From the NCBI GenBank assembly GCA_030268105.1, contig BSDZ01000119.1:248001-312000 (forward strand): a stretch of DNA of 64,000 bases, written 5' to 3'. Made by a program: the position numbers and the translations under genes. Positions 12,335 through 25,300 of this stretch are shown piece after piece; position 1 is the first letter of the stretch, and the number at the start of each line of letters is the position of its first letter. Source of the DNA: Volvox africanus (lineage: Eukaryota > Chlorophyta > Chlorophyceae > Chlamydomonadales > Volvocaceae). The notes beneath the pieces were generated by a model. It did not search any database. It was not told the origin of the DNA and saw only the letters and a program-made list of their open reading frames with translations.

Positions 12335-14667
12335 TCACAGTCTAAGCGCTGCCACGTCCACCCAGGGGGCGAAGCTGCGGGCGCCGTCCAGGGAGGGTGG
12401 GTAGCGCTTGTAGGTGTCCTGTCGGGCGGAAAAAAGGATATGCGAAACAAGGCAGAGGAGATGGAGAAAGCGACGAGGAGGTTCTCTAGTAAGCGGTACG
12501 ACATTCAGGTAGGGTAAAAGTAGGGCGCCAGCGCTATGCATCTGCAGCGCTTGATCTTTGGTGGTCGTACAGCGCGTCTTGCCAGCATCATAGCAGAGGT
12601 CCTACCCTGAGGACCAGTATCTACCTGTCGGCGTGGCGTGCTGATGATGACAATGCTGTTGTTGGTGTTATTGGTGCTGATGTTGTTGTTGATGTTGAGC
12701 AGCTGTGGTCACTACGTGCATGAGTTCTCCTGTCCCGTCGGACGAGGTCATGTGTACCTCGTGGCGCCAAGGCCATTGAACCCATTGCGCCACATACCGA
12801 TCGTGCCACATATGAGTCTGCGTAAGAATCTGCCCACCCCCTCTCATTCTCAAGGCGTCTTGAATTCGATCCATTGGATTCCAAAAGAAAGTTTGTACAA
12901 CAGTTGCCGCCATCGACATTGCAACACGTCATTCACTCCTCGTCTATTTTTCATCCTAATGCCGTCTGTCGATGTCTAAGCCGTGAGTTCTTGCTTCCTC
13001 GCCGCTTAGCGGAAGCTTGCTGATTTCCCTTTGGCCGCCGCGAACCCACCTGGTCCAGCACCGCGTAGGTGTTTGTAAACGCGCACTGAAAGTGCACCAT
13101 CGCCCGCTTCACGTGCTTGTCCAGAGAGCTGTCGCGAAAGGGTATTCGCCGCCCCTTGCTGGTGGCCGCGCCGCTTCCGGACGCTGGGCCGCCGCCGACT
13201 GCAGCTGGGGCGATAGTGCCGCGCTTGCCCGTTGCACAAGAGGGTGCGGCTCCGCCGCTGCTACCGCCGGGGATGCGTGACGGCGAGTCTTTTGCGCCAG
13301 CGCCGCTTGTGGAGGAGCCCGCAGAGATCACTTCCGGCGGGACAGCAACTGCCGCCGCTGTGACGACTGCCGCCGCCGCCACCATGCCCATGACGGCCGC
13401 GGTATCGACGGCGGCGGCGGGACCCGGCGGGCCAGCAGTGACGGCTTGTCTGAGGTGCCGTAGCAAGCCCCGAATCGCGCCCTCCGGATCTTCGTCCGCT
13501 GGCATGCTGCTGATGGGAACGCGCTGGCGGTCCTGTCATCCCGCGCGTACAGCACACCCACAAGGGAGGATCGAGCGAATATTGAGCCACGTGCAGCGTC
13601 ACAATCAAATAGGGCCGGTGTCAGAAGTTGGGTGACTGGAGATTGCTGCGCGCTAGGAGTCAGGTGAAGCAGACGGTGCTTGGAATTAGCTTCGTTAGCG
13701 AGGGGCTATCTCGCCTTCATCGCCTGTGAGCCGGGAAGCTCGGTTGCCCTGACACCCCGGCCCGCCGGCCCGCCACCCACCGCCAAGTACATTTTCCGAA
13801 GGTGCGTGACCGCTCCCGCCTGCAGCCGCTCCATGGTGGCCAGGTCCGCCCTGTCCATCACATTGCCTGGGGCGCCCAGGGTGGGAGTGAGCCGCCGGAT
13901 CTCGGACTCGGGGGTCTGCGGCGGGAGTGTGAGGGCGCGAACGTGCAGGGTGAGGGTCCAGTCATGGGGCGCATATGCTTGTGAAGTACTGTAGAGGAAT
14001 TAAGAACGAGGTGGGGTGCTCCCGGCCCGGGACGTGTAGGGACAATTGGAAGACGAGAAACTGAGCGGGTGAGTTGATGCAGCAGCTAGGTGCTAGATGT
14101 TTGATGCTAGAAAGCGATTCGAGTGAAGAGATTACGTCAAAAGCCGCTGCTGCCTCCCATATTCCGCAGCCCAGTGCGCACGCATGACGACATCATGACG
14201 AGAAAGAGGTTCACGAATCCGTGCTTCATCCGGGCCTGATGATCCTGCTGGCTACCCCTGCTTCCCCGCCTCTTTCCCCCCTCTCGGGTTTCCCCGCCTC
14301 TTCCCCCCCTCGAGCTCGGGGTGCCCTTCCTCACCCCGTTTGGCAGGTAGTCGATGATATTAAGCATAAGGCCCATACCATACGACAAGGACCCGACGTC
14401 AATGTAAAGCCGGTCCGCGCGCTCCTGCGAGGGCACATGGGACATACACACACACGCGCGCACTTCTTGTGTGTGTGTGGGGGGGGGCTTTTTGACACAT
14501 ATACATACATCCGGCGACATACGCACAGCTATCAGTGTGTGTTTCGCACATGCCGATGCGCCTTGCCCTCTTACGGGCAGCGGCGCATCCTCGCTCCCCC
14601 ACTCGCCCCACTGCCCCCGGCCCCTGTCGACGCTGCTGCGGACGGCGGCCGCAACCCGCTGTCCCAT
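12335..14667 (-). CDS. Unrecognised 312-aa protein
   Basis: Six exons join in phase: 14575-14667 (ATG), 14335-14424, 14182-14235, 13781-13915, 13050-13532, 12335-12418 (TGA). The product has a helical N-terminal half (DRLYIDVGSLSYGMGLML, then KHGFVNLFLVMMSSC and DRADLATMERLQAGAVTHLRK), a disordered Ala/Gly/Ser/Thr-rich middle encoded by exon 5, and a conserved-looking C-terminus (HVKRAMVHFQCAFTNTYAVL). The hydrophobic stretches look amphipathic rather than clearly membrane-spanning. Two exons could read through their donors into stops (14137 and 12951), so isoforms are possible. The N-terminus may extend further upstream. I do not recognise the family. It is followed on the same strand, 341 bases upstream, by the stop of the MYND gene. 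Confidence 0.6.
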
Positions 14668-15008
14668 CCCTCCAGCGACGGCACTGAAGGCGGGGTGTCA
14701 ATCGCCTGCCCTGGAGGCCCCACCCGGGTGGAAGATGGGCTCTCCCCACCGGGATGGGGTTTGGGCCCTGGGTGCGTCAGTCTTACTGGCATGCCGCGGC
14801 TACTGCTACAGCCAAGGCAAGCCCTTTGCTACTAATAGTGCTACTGTATCATGTCTCTGCTTTATGGCGACTTTAATTGACCGGTATTACTTAGATTGTG
14901 TGGTACCAGCAACGCGAGGCGGCGATATGGTCATCCTTTCCAGCCATTAGGTCTGTCGTGAACCACATAAGCCATTGATTCCCGCTTGCACAGCGTAATC
15001 CGGGCGCA

Positions 15009-16291
15009 CTATTCGTCTGGAAAGGCTTCGTTGAGGACTCCGCTCCTTGTCTCCAACAGATATCCACGAATGTTTTTGTAGCTTATCCTGGTAAGCGCAT
15101 TCGCACCTCCCCACGTGTGCATCACGCTGTTGGTGCCTGCGTGCTCCCGACCTCGTGCCAGCCAGCCAGCAGCTGACCAGCGGCTGTGCGGCGTAACCGT
15201 CAACTCGCTCAACCCCAGTGTTGTACGACTTTATAATAACAGACAAGTGCGGAAAGCTCACCGTCCGGAAGTAGATCCATACATGGTTGTTGGGATCCTG
15301 GAGTTGTCGTACCTGCAATGACATGAGGAAAGTGCAGATGCAGTGGAATGCGGGTGGGGATCTCATAGCGCACCCTTGAAATGCAGGCGCGCACACCCTG
15401 GGTCTGTGAAGATGAAGTGGCAGATACGCAGATGGGTTGGAGAGGGGCGGTCCGCACCTTGTCACCGATGTGGTACACGAGCGTATAATCCGGACAGGTG
15501 GATCCGATGGCGATGCCGTACTCTGTAATCTTGGTCTTACGGTTTGTCAATATGACGTAGTCGAGTAAGCCTTGGCACGCTACTTGCGCGCCCTTGCTAG
15601 CATTTATTTCGGATTTTAAACGGTTGTTGTACTGCTGCACGGCGTAGTGGAAACCGTACAGGGTGCCGACCACAATCGCCTCCAGGTAGCCGTCGTGCTG
15701 AACCTTTAAAGAAACAGCCCGCGGCGGGTAGCGGGGGTGGGACCCATTTGGCCACAACCACTTAACAAGATAGCTAACACGTATACATACATATTCCCTC
15801 AACAGGGGGTTTGGGAGACGGCTCATGTGTCGTACCATGTTGTGGAGCTGCTCCCGCGAAGGACCCTCCCGGATGCGGCCACTCATGTCGAACCGTTGAG
15901 CGTCGCGCTCAGGGCCCGGGTTTCGGAGGTAAAGATGCAGCTCGCGGCCGCGCAGCTCCCGCTTGTATACCTCGTATCGGAGCATCTTGACGGGGCTCAA
16001 CATGCGCGGCAAGAAGGCCATCGCGGCCAGCAGCGGTGAAGCCGCGTACGCGTCGACCATTTTGCAACGCGTGCATTGCTCCTTGTGTTGCTTCCATACA
16101 GCTTTCTGGCAGGCCGGGTTGCAGAAACATGCCGATTGGCATCCTGAACAGCGTAAGAGTTTCTTGCCAGCTTCTTCGATAGCTCCGCAGGATAAGCAGG
16201 TTTTAGAGCTTTTTCCAGGTACTACTGCTTCATCTACTTTACTGTCACGTGTTGAAGGGGATTCAGCTCTATCAGAAGCAGCCTCGGACAT
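15009..16291 (-). CDS. MYND zinc-finger protein
   Basis: Exons 15791-16291 (ATG at 16291), 15458-15703, 15262-15312 and 15009-15143 give 310 residues in consistent phase. Residues 32-73 form a MYND finger with Cys32, Cys35, Cys48, Cys51, Cys57, Cys61, His69 and Cys73, a zinc-binding protein-protein interaction module common in volvocine proteins. The rest (about 75-310) has no recognised domain; it contains VGTLYGFHYAVQQYNN and NNHVWIYFRT. There is no SET domain, so it is not a SMYD methyltransferase. The last exon is the weakest part: its acceptor (GGGAG) is poor, and another frame is open to 14947. The cellular role is unknown; a scaffold or transcription-related role would be typical. Confidence 0.8.
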
Positions 16292-17811
16292 GACTACAGG
16301 CTAGAACACGTAGATAAAAACGACCGTGTCGTAAGGGTCGAACCCTTGGTTGTAGAACTATTAGGTACGAGGTATGCGATGTGACAAATCGGCAGGAAAA
16401 TGTAAACAAAGGTGCACACTGTCCCGTTTTGTGCCATTGGGGATTGCTCGGCAGGGCAGCAAAATACTTGACAGCCCGTATTACACCAATATGATTTTTT
16501 GATTTAAGAACACCTGGACCAGAATACGTTTTGGGTTTTTTTGTGAAAACGCCTTCCAAATCCACTTGCCGCACTAACGTAAACGAATGCTATCCATGTG
16601 CATTTCATGTTTCAAGCTATTTCCTAATACTCAGATTCGTAGCTAATCCTTCTTCGGCAAAAGGACTTGCTTTGCTTTCCTCGTCCGGCTACACAGTTTT
16701 ACTTTACCTTCAACGCGAGTTTCGAGCGCAATATCAATAATGTTAGGATAGTTTTTATTGGAATATCCTGACTTCATATCCTGGTGCAACGAGCCCACAC
16801 ATAACGCTATAACGTCAGCCTGTGGAAGTACGTCTATAAGGAGCAGGAACGCACAGGCACGCCATTGGGTACGGAAGGAATAATATATGGGAGCGTTACC
16901 TATGTGAGACTTCCCATTCATAGCAGCTTTTGGTCAACCAGGTCAGCCAACTGCGACCCTAACCGTCGAAGGATACGGCGAGCCGTAAGCCCTTACCTAT
17001 CTAGGCACGCCATCTGACAGCGCTCTACATACTCAAGAATTAGGCGCGTGGCCCACTTAAACCTATACCTTGCATCTTCAGACTTCTTTAGTAATTCGTC
17101 AAGGGTGCCGGGTTTAGCAGTGAGTCAGCGATTACGAGGACCAACAGCTTTGTCGGTCACTCGCCGTACAGGCGTAGCAGGCTGCCCATCCTACCCCGGG
17201 GGCAAGAAAGTACCAAAACACCGAAGAAGAGTCAACCAGAACCAAGTGCAAATATGCCCCAACAAAGGCAGGGTTGCGCTAGCAGATCGCAACTCACCGC
17301 AAAGGAATATTCCACAAGAACACACACCAACCGTCCCTCGCTCAACCCCTATAAGCTCAACTTGTACGGATAGCCCCCACAGAGTCGCCCAAAGGAACTA
17401 TGGAATCGCCCCAAACAGAACTCAGCCACTAACACCCTAGGCTCGCGCAAACGCAGCACTGCGAAATTGCGTCCTCCCAGGATATTTATCGTCAGGTCAG
17501 AGCAGACCTGCTCACGACCGCCCCTCTCCCAAATGCCACAATACGGATTCGGGAGGCCGCAGGTCGGTTCATCATCGGCTCAATGACAGTGACTTGTCGC
17601 AGTATCAACCGCCCGCCCTTACATTTTGTAATTGACAACCGCTGTCTTGTTACCCCCTCCTTCTCGTCACAGCTCCCTTACTGTTTGTTTCGTCACTCCA
17701 TTTCCCCCTCGCCCGTCACTCGCCCTTCAGCGGGTGAGGGCTGGCGGCGTCTTCACGTGGCCATTCCATGGGCTCTAAATTGCTCCACTCAATTGCCGCG
17801 TTTCCACTTCC
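16292..17811. other. Intergenic; possible unplaced minus-strand exons
   Basis: About 1.5 kb between the MYND and SCI1-like genes. On the minus strand, 16996-17108 reads DELLKKSEDARYRFKWATRL and reaches a good donor (GATAG before GTAAGG), and 16643-16921 is open with SLHQDMKSGYSNKNYPNIID. These look coding but are AT-richer than neighbouring genes, and I could not join them into a model. A degraded transposon or a small gene are both possible. Confidence 0.3.
17619..17623 (-). terminator. Likely TGTAA poly(A) signal of the SCI1-like gene
   Basis: TGTAA on the minus strand, about 190 bases past the TGA at 17812. TGTAA is the usual polyadenylation signal in chlamydomonadalean algae. Confidence 0.5.
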
Positions 17812-20800
17812 TCAAGTAGATCTTTTGGCGATGGTGATGGGCCCCTTAGCCAGCAGGGCTCTCAGCCCCGCCAGCTTCTCGTCCTCCTTGGCCGCGTAGG
17901 CGGCAGCGCGCTGTGATACCTCATCCGCGCGGGCCAGACCCCGTTGCCTGGCCGCCTCGGCGCGCCGCGCCTCCCTGGCCTCAGCCCAGGGAAAGGTGGA
18001 ACCCAATAGGATAACGAAAGCAATTCACGCGGACCGAACGATCGGATGGCGGCAACAGATGGTTGTCTGGAACTACTCACAGCCTCCATCCCCAACCCTC
18101 ACCATGAAGCCTCAAGCGCGCACTCGGCCACCTCACCGATTACGTCCATACGTACAAGTGCCTTACATACATCTAAGCCCCGCCGTGCGCCTAACAGAGG
18201 ATAGGCACCCCCCGATCCCCCACCGTCCCCACCTGGCCTTGGCCGCTTCGAAGCTGTCTCCACCCCCCATCAGGTCGTCTTCGCCACCACGTCCACCTCC
18301 CGGAATGAAACCTCCGGGTCCGTCGTCATCTCGACTGCGGTCTAGCTCTCGTCGGGCGGCCCGCTCGGCCACCTTGCAGTAGTAGCAGTTGTTCCGGACA
18401 GTTGAATCAGTTGAGCAGTTAAGCATCGGGTACGCAATCCGCATGAGTCACTGTAGATGCTGAGAGCCGGGAGAACCAAATTTGGAACTCCCCAAGCATG
18501 GGTCGATGGAAGCAGGGATGAGCCAGGCTATTTCCTTGGAAGCGACCATATGCGGGTAGCTGATTGCCGGGGTGGGGGTTAAAACTGTGGCACTTAAAAG
18601 GTATCACAGCCGCATAGTCCGCACAGCAACGCCTCATGCGCCAGAAGCATCGAGGACATCAACAGCGCGAACATTTGGCAGCCCAGCGGATCCGCAAAGC
18701 CCATAACCCTCTTCCCCCGATCTCAACAACGAGCTGCGGTCTCCGCTCCTCCTGGTATTTCCTCCAACCGACTCTCGGCTACTTCTCCCATTCGGTGACG
18801 CAGTACAGCGCAGGATTCATTTCATATTGCCGATATGTGTCCGGACTCATGTGACCTATCCCTATGCACCAAGACATACGGGTCCGGCTTAAACGGGGTC
18901 CCCAGCCTGACCCCAGGGTGCGGTACGCGACTTTCCATCCCAACCCCACCATTTTGTCCCGCCCAGTCTCTCTGGGAGCGACTTCCTCCAACAGCTCGCG
19001 AGCCCGAGCTCGGTCCTGACGCCGGGACTCCTGCCGGGCACCAGCTTGCCTGTTTAGGCCATGGCGGTGGAAGGGAAGAGGAGGAGGTATATTTTGTTGC
19101 AGTTCCTCAAAATGGGCCCATGTGGGAGATCGTGGGTACTGGTGGGGCGATGATGAGATGGCAGCGGAGTAATTACATGACGGGCAAATCCCATTTTCGG
19201 CTGTCATGTCTGTTGGGCGCCGAATCACGCCAAGCTCCCTCCCTCCTCCCTTCCCCTTCTCCCCTCCCTCCATTCCTCCCTTCCCCCTCTCTACTTCCAC
19301 TACTTACTGCATTCGCTGGTCCTCCATGAACGCCGCAATACCAGTGACCGCCCCGCTCGCTCCGGGACCGGGGCCCCTGCCCTGCCTCTGCCCCTGCGCT
19401 CTGGCTGCTGTCCCGACCCCGGTGAAGTTCCAGCGGTACTCGGTTCGTCGTTTGGGTGCCGTCACGATGCCCGCGTAGTACCTACCCCGGAAAGAGGGGT
19501 TTTGAAGGGGATGCGAGATACCCGGTTAGGTTATAACAGCGGCTGAGTCCCGCGTCCGCTCGTGATCACATCTCCCAAAGCGAGAGACAGGAAGCAAAGA
19601 CTGCTGCTGCCCCTTCAATAACATGCAAGAGCCTCTCTCTGTGTGTATGGTGGGCATGCCATGAAGCAAGAGAGAGCAGAACGAGGAACGCGCACGTATG
19701 AACTGGGGCCATGAGAGGCCGGCAAAGACGGTCGCCTATTGCCCAGTCATGATCCCCAATCCTCCCACCTTGGTGCCAGGCGGCCCTCATTCCATATCTT
19801 CACAAACTCGGAAAACAGCTCACGACTGCGTTCCGAACTCAGATCTGCCGTACGGATGTGACACGACATGGTGAGGCGCGGTGTGGCATGGCCAACGGAG
19901 TCTCAGGGTTGGTGAGGGTGACGATAAGTGTGGACTGCGTGAAGGCGCCCGCATAACTTGGCAGGGCGAGGCAGGGAAGGAGGGACTGGAACACTGACAG
20001 CAGGTTTGCTTGAATCACGAATGCTGCTCCGGAACCTGATCGCACCATTAAATTGCGTCCTGCGCTCCTCCCCCAGGAAGGTGCTGAATTCCGCGTGGCG
20101 GCGGAAGTAGTCTACGTCGCTGATCTGCTCCGGAACCTCCCGAACCTGAGACGTGCCGGCCAAGAAAACAGAGAGGCGACAATCGTGAACCATGAGCGGG
20201 ACGAAAGGCGGGCGGACTTTGGATGGGGAATTCGAGCTCTTTTCCGACCCCGGAACCATGAAGAGCGCGAAGTGAAAGAGCGATGGGCAGTCGAAGAGCC
20301 GGAGCTCGGACGAGAGTGGCAAGAGGAGCTCTAGCAGTTGACGGAGCTGGATACATGGACAAACGAGCTACCGCATGGATGGCAGGACTCAACCACTGCG
20401 GTTCAACACAGTTAAACTGCAATTGCTTTGGTAGCTAGCCCCAATTTCATCCTTCACCCCGACCCACCTGCACGGGTGGCAGCGGCCCCGAGCCCAAAGG
20501 TGCACCCGCTCCGCAGGCTGGCGCGGATGAAGCGGCAGCACCTGCTCCCCCTAAGGCGAGCTGCTGCTCCAGGAAGGCCCGCGCCTGCCGTACCAGCTCG
20601 TCTTTGTCTTTTACTTTTTCCTTCGACTTGATCTTGGAGCTACGCTTGCTTTTGTCCTTGGACTTCGTATGCTGCGGATCATTCGGAAGGTATTTTTTGA
20701 GAACTGGAGTTGCGGAGGTAATCTAGGGGGCGGGTGGACTGCATGGTGGCTTCTACACGGTGTGCAGTTTTGGACAAAGCACCGCAAGATGGCACCGACT

Positions 20801-21522
20801 TATGGCTCGATAATTAAGGTCCCGCAAGGAAGCGCAAGGTAGGGCCCCAGCACTGGGCGTAGCCGCGCAGGGATTTGGGTGCAAACCCAAACCCGGGAGT
20901 TGCTAGAAGCCAAGACGCATGGGTGCGTTGCAGGCTTTCCACATATCAATAAATGTAGTTATAATGAATTTCGAGTGCACGGTGCGGGCATGTCTGTGCG
21001 CTGTACAGATGCTTCGTCCACAGACACAAACGTGTCGAGTTACGGTGCCCGGTAAGGCCGGACATCTGACGTGAGAAGCAACCCTTGACACCCTTCTGGA
21101 GTCCAAGTATCAATGGAAGGATGTAATGGAAGGTTTACGGAGCGCAGACTGAGCGGCTGTGTTTGCCCGTTAGTGCTCGTGAGTACGGTGGCCACTGGGA
21201 CTCAAAGTCAGGGCTAGTTGCAGCCCTCTCTATTCCATCTATTTGCCACTTGCCAAGCCTCCATATCAGGTCTTTGCTTCACCTGAAACCGTATTATACC
21301 TTACTTTTTTCTTTTCCTTCTTGTGATGCCGGGCATCCTCCCGCTCGCTATCGCCTGAGCGCCATAGGATTAACATGTTGAGACGCGTTAAATGGAAGTA
21401 TTCGAATACTTCCCCATAGCTATACAAGTCAAGGACAAGCTAAACTCACTACAAGATGTGCTGCCGCTGTCGCTGTTAGAGCTATCGCTTCGATACCTTT
21501 TCTTACTCTTATCTCTGCCCAT
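17812..21522 (-). CDS. SCI1-like charged nuclear protein
   Basis: Nine exons join in exact phase to 359 residues: 21450-21522 (ATG), 21305-21354, 20468-20671, 20046-20145, 19769-19844, 19308-19481, 18950-19049, 18233-18372, 17812-17974. Residues 1-60 are Ser/Lys/Arg-rich (MGRDKSKKRYRSDSS), as in nuclear-speckle proteins. Residues about 116-190 carry DVDYFRRHAEFSTFL, then LSSERSRELFSEFVKIWNEG and YYAGIVTAPKR, the pattern of plant SCI1 (style cell-cycle inhibitor 1). The C-terminal half is charged coiled-coil-like sequence with RARELLEEVAPRETGRDKM and DDLMGGGDSFEAAKAR, which resembles parts of fungal and animal splicing-associated proteins. A nuclear role linked to RNA processing or the cell cycle is inferred from the family. 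The model is strong; the exact function is not known. Confidence 0.85.
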
Positions 21523-22344
21523 TTTGAGCTAGATAATTGCAAAGTTCATAAACCTAATTGACGCGTGCTGAAAATAACGTTCGTTTGCACGCTACTTACT
21601 TTAGTCCTGGACTGCACCACATACTAATGATTCGATCCGTAGCATAGGCGGTCTTCAGGGGCAACGCGGCGTCAATACACTGAGCCGGTCAAGCAAGACC
21701 TGTCGCTTCCTGAGATGGGCCCTGTGGGACATGCCAACGGTCTCGCAAGCAAGCTTCAGCAGAACTTTTGGTCTCTGTTCGAAATTTTTTACTCAAGAGG
21801 TCACCGTGTTTTACGCTTGTACGTTTGGCGCAAATTTCAAGATGGAACAGTATGATCGCCGGCTAACCGCTTGCCGAAACCTTGCCAAAACCTGACCTAG
21901 CAACGGTCTTGACAGTCGTACTCCACGTTGCAATCACCAACAAGCCCCCCCAATCCGGAATTCAGCGTATACCTGTTCAAACAGCTCAATTCGCTTCTTG
22001 TGCTGGCAGAAATGGATAGTAACGGAAGAGCCTAAGAACTAAGAACCTCAGAACACCACTAGCATAAAATGTGGAAGCCGCAGGTTTAGGGGTGACGAAT
22101 AACGGGAGAGGACGGAGAGGACAGGTAGGGTGTCAGATCCCTTGAAGAGGGCTGGTAGAAGGGCGGACCCAGCTGTATCACCACCTGCTCCCTGCCAGCG
22201 ACTGCGCTTTTGCGCCAACTCCGCTCCAGAGGACTCCCCATCTGCAGCTAGCTTCCCTCGAGAAATACGTCCTCTAGTAGCAGCTGCGTCCCGAGCGCGG
22301 ACACCAACCCCACCATCCATTCCTGATAAGTGCTGTTACTAAAA
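21523..22344. other. Intergenic, no gene seen
   Basis: This interval is the 5' flank of the SCI1-like gene and the 3' flank of the carrier gene, both on the minus strand. It is AT-richer than the exons and has no frame with coding bias. No TGTAA signal was found for the carrier. Confidence 0.5.
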
Positions 22345-25300
22345 TCACTTTTTCTCGGTGGATGTGGTGGTGGTGGCTGTCTGGTCCCAGGCCGCCTTGG
22401 CTGCATACCCCAGCTGCGAGATCCTTGGCACCAGCTCCTCATAAAGCGTCCACACCAGTGCTGTCTGGGTGGTGCGCTTCAGGATGCGCGGAGCGGCACC
22501 TGGAGGAGGGTGTTTGGCGGGAGGAGGGTAGTGGGCATGCCTGGGCGGTAGGTGGGTTAGGAGGAAATCCACAACAGAGCTGTGAAGTAAAAACTAGGAA
22601 AGTATGGTCTGAGGTGTTGGGAGTAACAGATAGGGACAGGGAAGCTGGAAGCCAGTTGAATGAACTGGAGGTGAATGAACGGCGCGAGTTGTAAAGTACG
22701 GGTTGTACAGCATGCACACCTCGTAAACGGGATGGGGGCTTTTGAGGCCTTATTGTCCGACGCATCTAGTCTGCTTGCACACGCAGGTTGAGGCCTGCAC
22801 AGGGGGCGGTTTGCATTCGGAGACGGCAGCACCGAGCCGGAAGCGGGACACTGTGTGGGACCTGCCCTGATGTGGGTTCGTCGGCTGCCACTTGCCACGG
22901 ACCTTCCTCTGCCTCCTTTCCACCCTTCCCTCTCTCACTCTCATTCTCTTTCTCTCTACTTGCATCCACTCAGTTCGGTTAAACTGGATGCTGTACCCTT
23001 CTTACATTCCCTGGACCGTTCCGCCACCCTGTCATGCCGGTGCTGCGCACGGTACATATGCACATATCGGCACACCTGTCATCAGCGCCGCGGGTCCTTG
23101 ATATCGTACAGCCTCACGCAATGTAGCCCAGGCCCCAAGCGACGCTGCTTCCGCCGCCGCGGCCCCTAACCCCAGCTGCATGCGTGTGCGTACGACATCC
23201 GCCGGTTGTGTCAGAAGCGTCGCTGCCACCGCCGCTGCCACTCCGCTAGAGAAGTTGACTAGCACCTGCGGCCGGCCCTCTGCGGAAAGACCTTCTTTAA
23301 GCCTTGTGTAGAACATGTAGTACAAACCTGTGTGCATGCGGTGGTGTGCAGCTGTATAAGGCAAAGACAGCGCGAGGAGAGCAGACAGGAGTGCCATACG
23401 GGGTGAAGGGCTGTTAGGGCGGATACTCCAGCAGCTGTAGCGTTCTGCTGCTGCTGCTGTGTGTATGTGCGCGCGCATGTACGACGTAATTGAAGAAGGA
23501 AGCGAGCTTAAGTTGTAGGGCCACAAGATGGCTGAGAGGAGAAGAAGGAATGAGTGGAGTGACGCAGAAGGGGAATATAATGCGGCATGTGGCATTTACG
23601 CAGGCAGTACCTGAGTACGGCGCATTCGTAAGTACTGTTGGCCACAAGCCTCGAAACAACCCACGCACACCCTCCGCTCGCATGATGGCTGATAGCGCGT
23701 GGAAGGTATCGCGGTAACGTGGTACGGCAGTGCTGCTGCACGCCGCTGCCACGGGCCCAACACCAGAGGTCGAAACCGCCGCCCCAGCCGCAGCTCTTGC
23801 CGTACTAGCTCCCCCCGTACTAGCTCCCGCCGATGATATTGACGCGGTGATGGGTCCCGCGGTCCCCCCCGAATTAGCGGGCTTGACCACGTCAGCAACG
23901 TACTCCATGCGGGTCTTCACAACCGTTACCGGACACAACAACACGGCAGCGATCGCACGAGATATCCCTGTGTCATCAAGACGCGCGGGAATCACGCAAC
24001 CGGGTGAGGCGAAAGGTCCGCAGGTAAAACCTAAACCCACGTGTACAGCAGTCCCCATAATTATCATCATATGTATATACATAATAACGAGTAAAGTGAG
24101 GCCTAAGAAGACACGGAGATGCTCGACGTGGGCGACGACACGGGCGGGGCGGTGGCTAACGTGTCAGTGCAGACGAGGCACATATACATATGTTTAGAGA
24201 GATAGATACAGTGGCACGAATCCAGTGGGGCATGATCATATCGTGGAATGACAACCCAAGCAGGGTTCGGGCCTCGCAGAGCGCACCTCCCGACATTGCA
24301 GCACCCACGTTGCTGAGCTGCAAGCTCCCGTCTGGTCCAGGGTAGGACAACAACCAGCGGATCTGCGCGTTGGCAGGGCAGGCCGACCCATGGGTCGCAA
24401 TGGGTAGTCAGGCGGGCGGGAGGACAAGCCAACGGGTGCGGGCAGGATAGAGGGGCACACAATGGATTCGGAGCGCCTCGGTTTACCACACCACCCCGTC
24501 CATGTGTGAAAGGCTTGCGTCCCCCTTCCCAACACGCTGGTAAATGATTTCGGACGTTGACGCGCTGGGTCGCTAACAAGGAGCTCACGTCATGACACTT
24601 GAGCCCCCCCTTTTCGGTGGCGTCGTGATACCAACTGCGTACAATTGGGGGAGTAGGCAGGCCCCCCTGGTTGGGGGCCTCATAATTCCTTCCTGTTCCT
24701 GTTGTTACTAAGGCCCTATCCTCATCTACATCGGACCGCATGCACCCCGACATCGTGAGGGACGCTACGGGGTCGTCGTTTGGTGTCCATTTCGTGACGC
24801 ATAACGCAGTGACGTGTTCGCCGAGTCACAATGACCTCCCCCCCTGGTTGCCCAGCAGGACAGCCACTGGCCTCCTGGCGAGGCAGTCAATGAGACTCAT
24901 GAGCATGACTCCCCGACCCCTCATCCACCTTGTAGCCAGGTAGAACCGTAGAGGAACCCCCTCCCCCCCCCCACCCGCAACATAACCCCACATACACGTA
25001 ATAGGAACGGCAAGTATCACATGCTGCCCTGAATAGGGCCCACCTGCTCCAACAGCACGAAGTGCATTCCGGCACCCAGTCCCACTCGGATCACGCTGGG
25101 ACCAGTACCAGCCCAGAAGCCTCGGAGGCCCTGACGTACGGTGGAGCGTGGGAGAACAGGGAGGGCCCTGGGCTTTAAGCATTTGCGTCTTTATTTCGGG
25201 GCTGTGCACGGCGAAAACTCTAAGAGGTTAGAAGGGATGATAGTGGGCACAGTCGGTCAGGCTCCGCATTTCCCTTAGGCTTAAGCCTCAATGTGGCCCG

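Noticed and set aside
14137..14235. A separate small gene ending at 14137
   Set aside because: Splicing at TGC before GTGCGC joins this exon in phase to 13781-13915; the stop is intronic read-through.
16320..16360. tRNA-like T arm (AAGGGTTCGACCCTT on the minus strand)
   Set aside because: A simple palindrome; no acceptor, D or anticodon arms around it.
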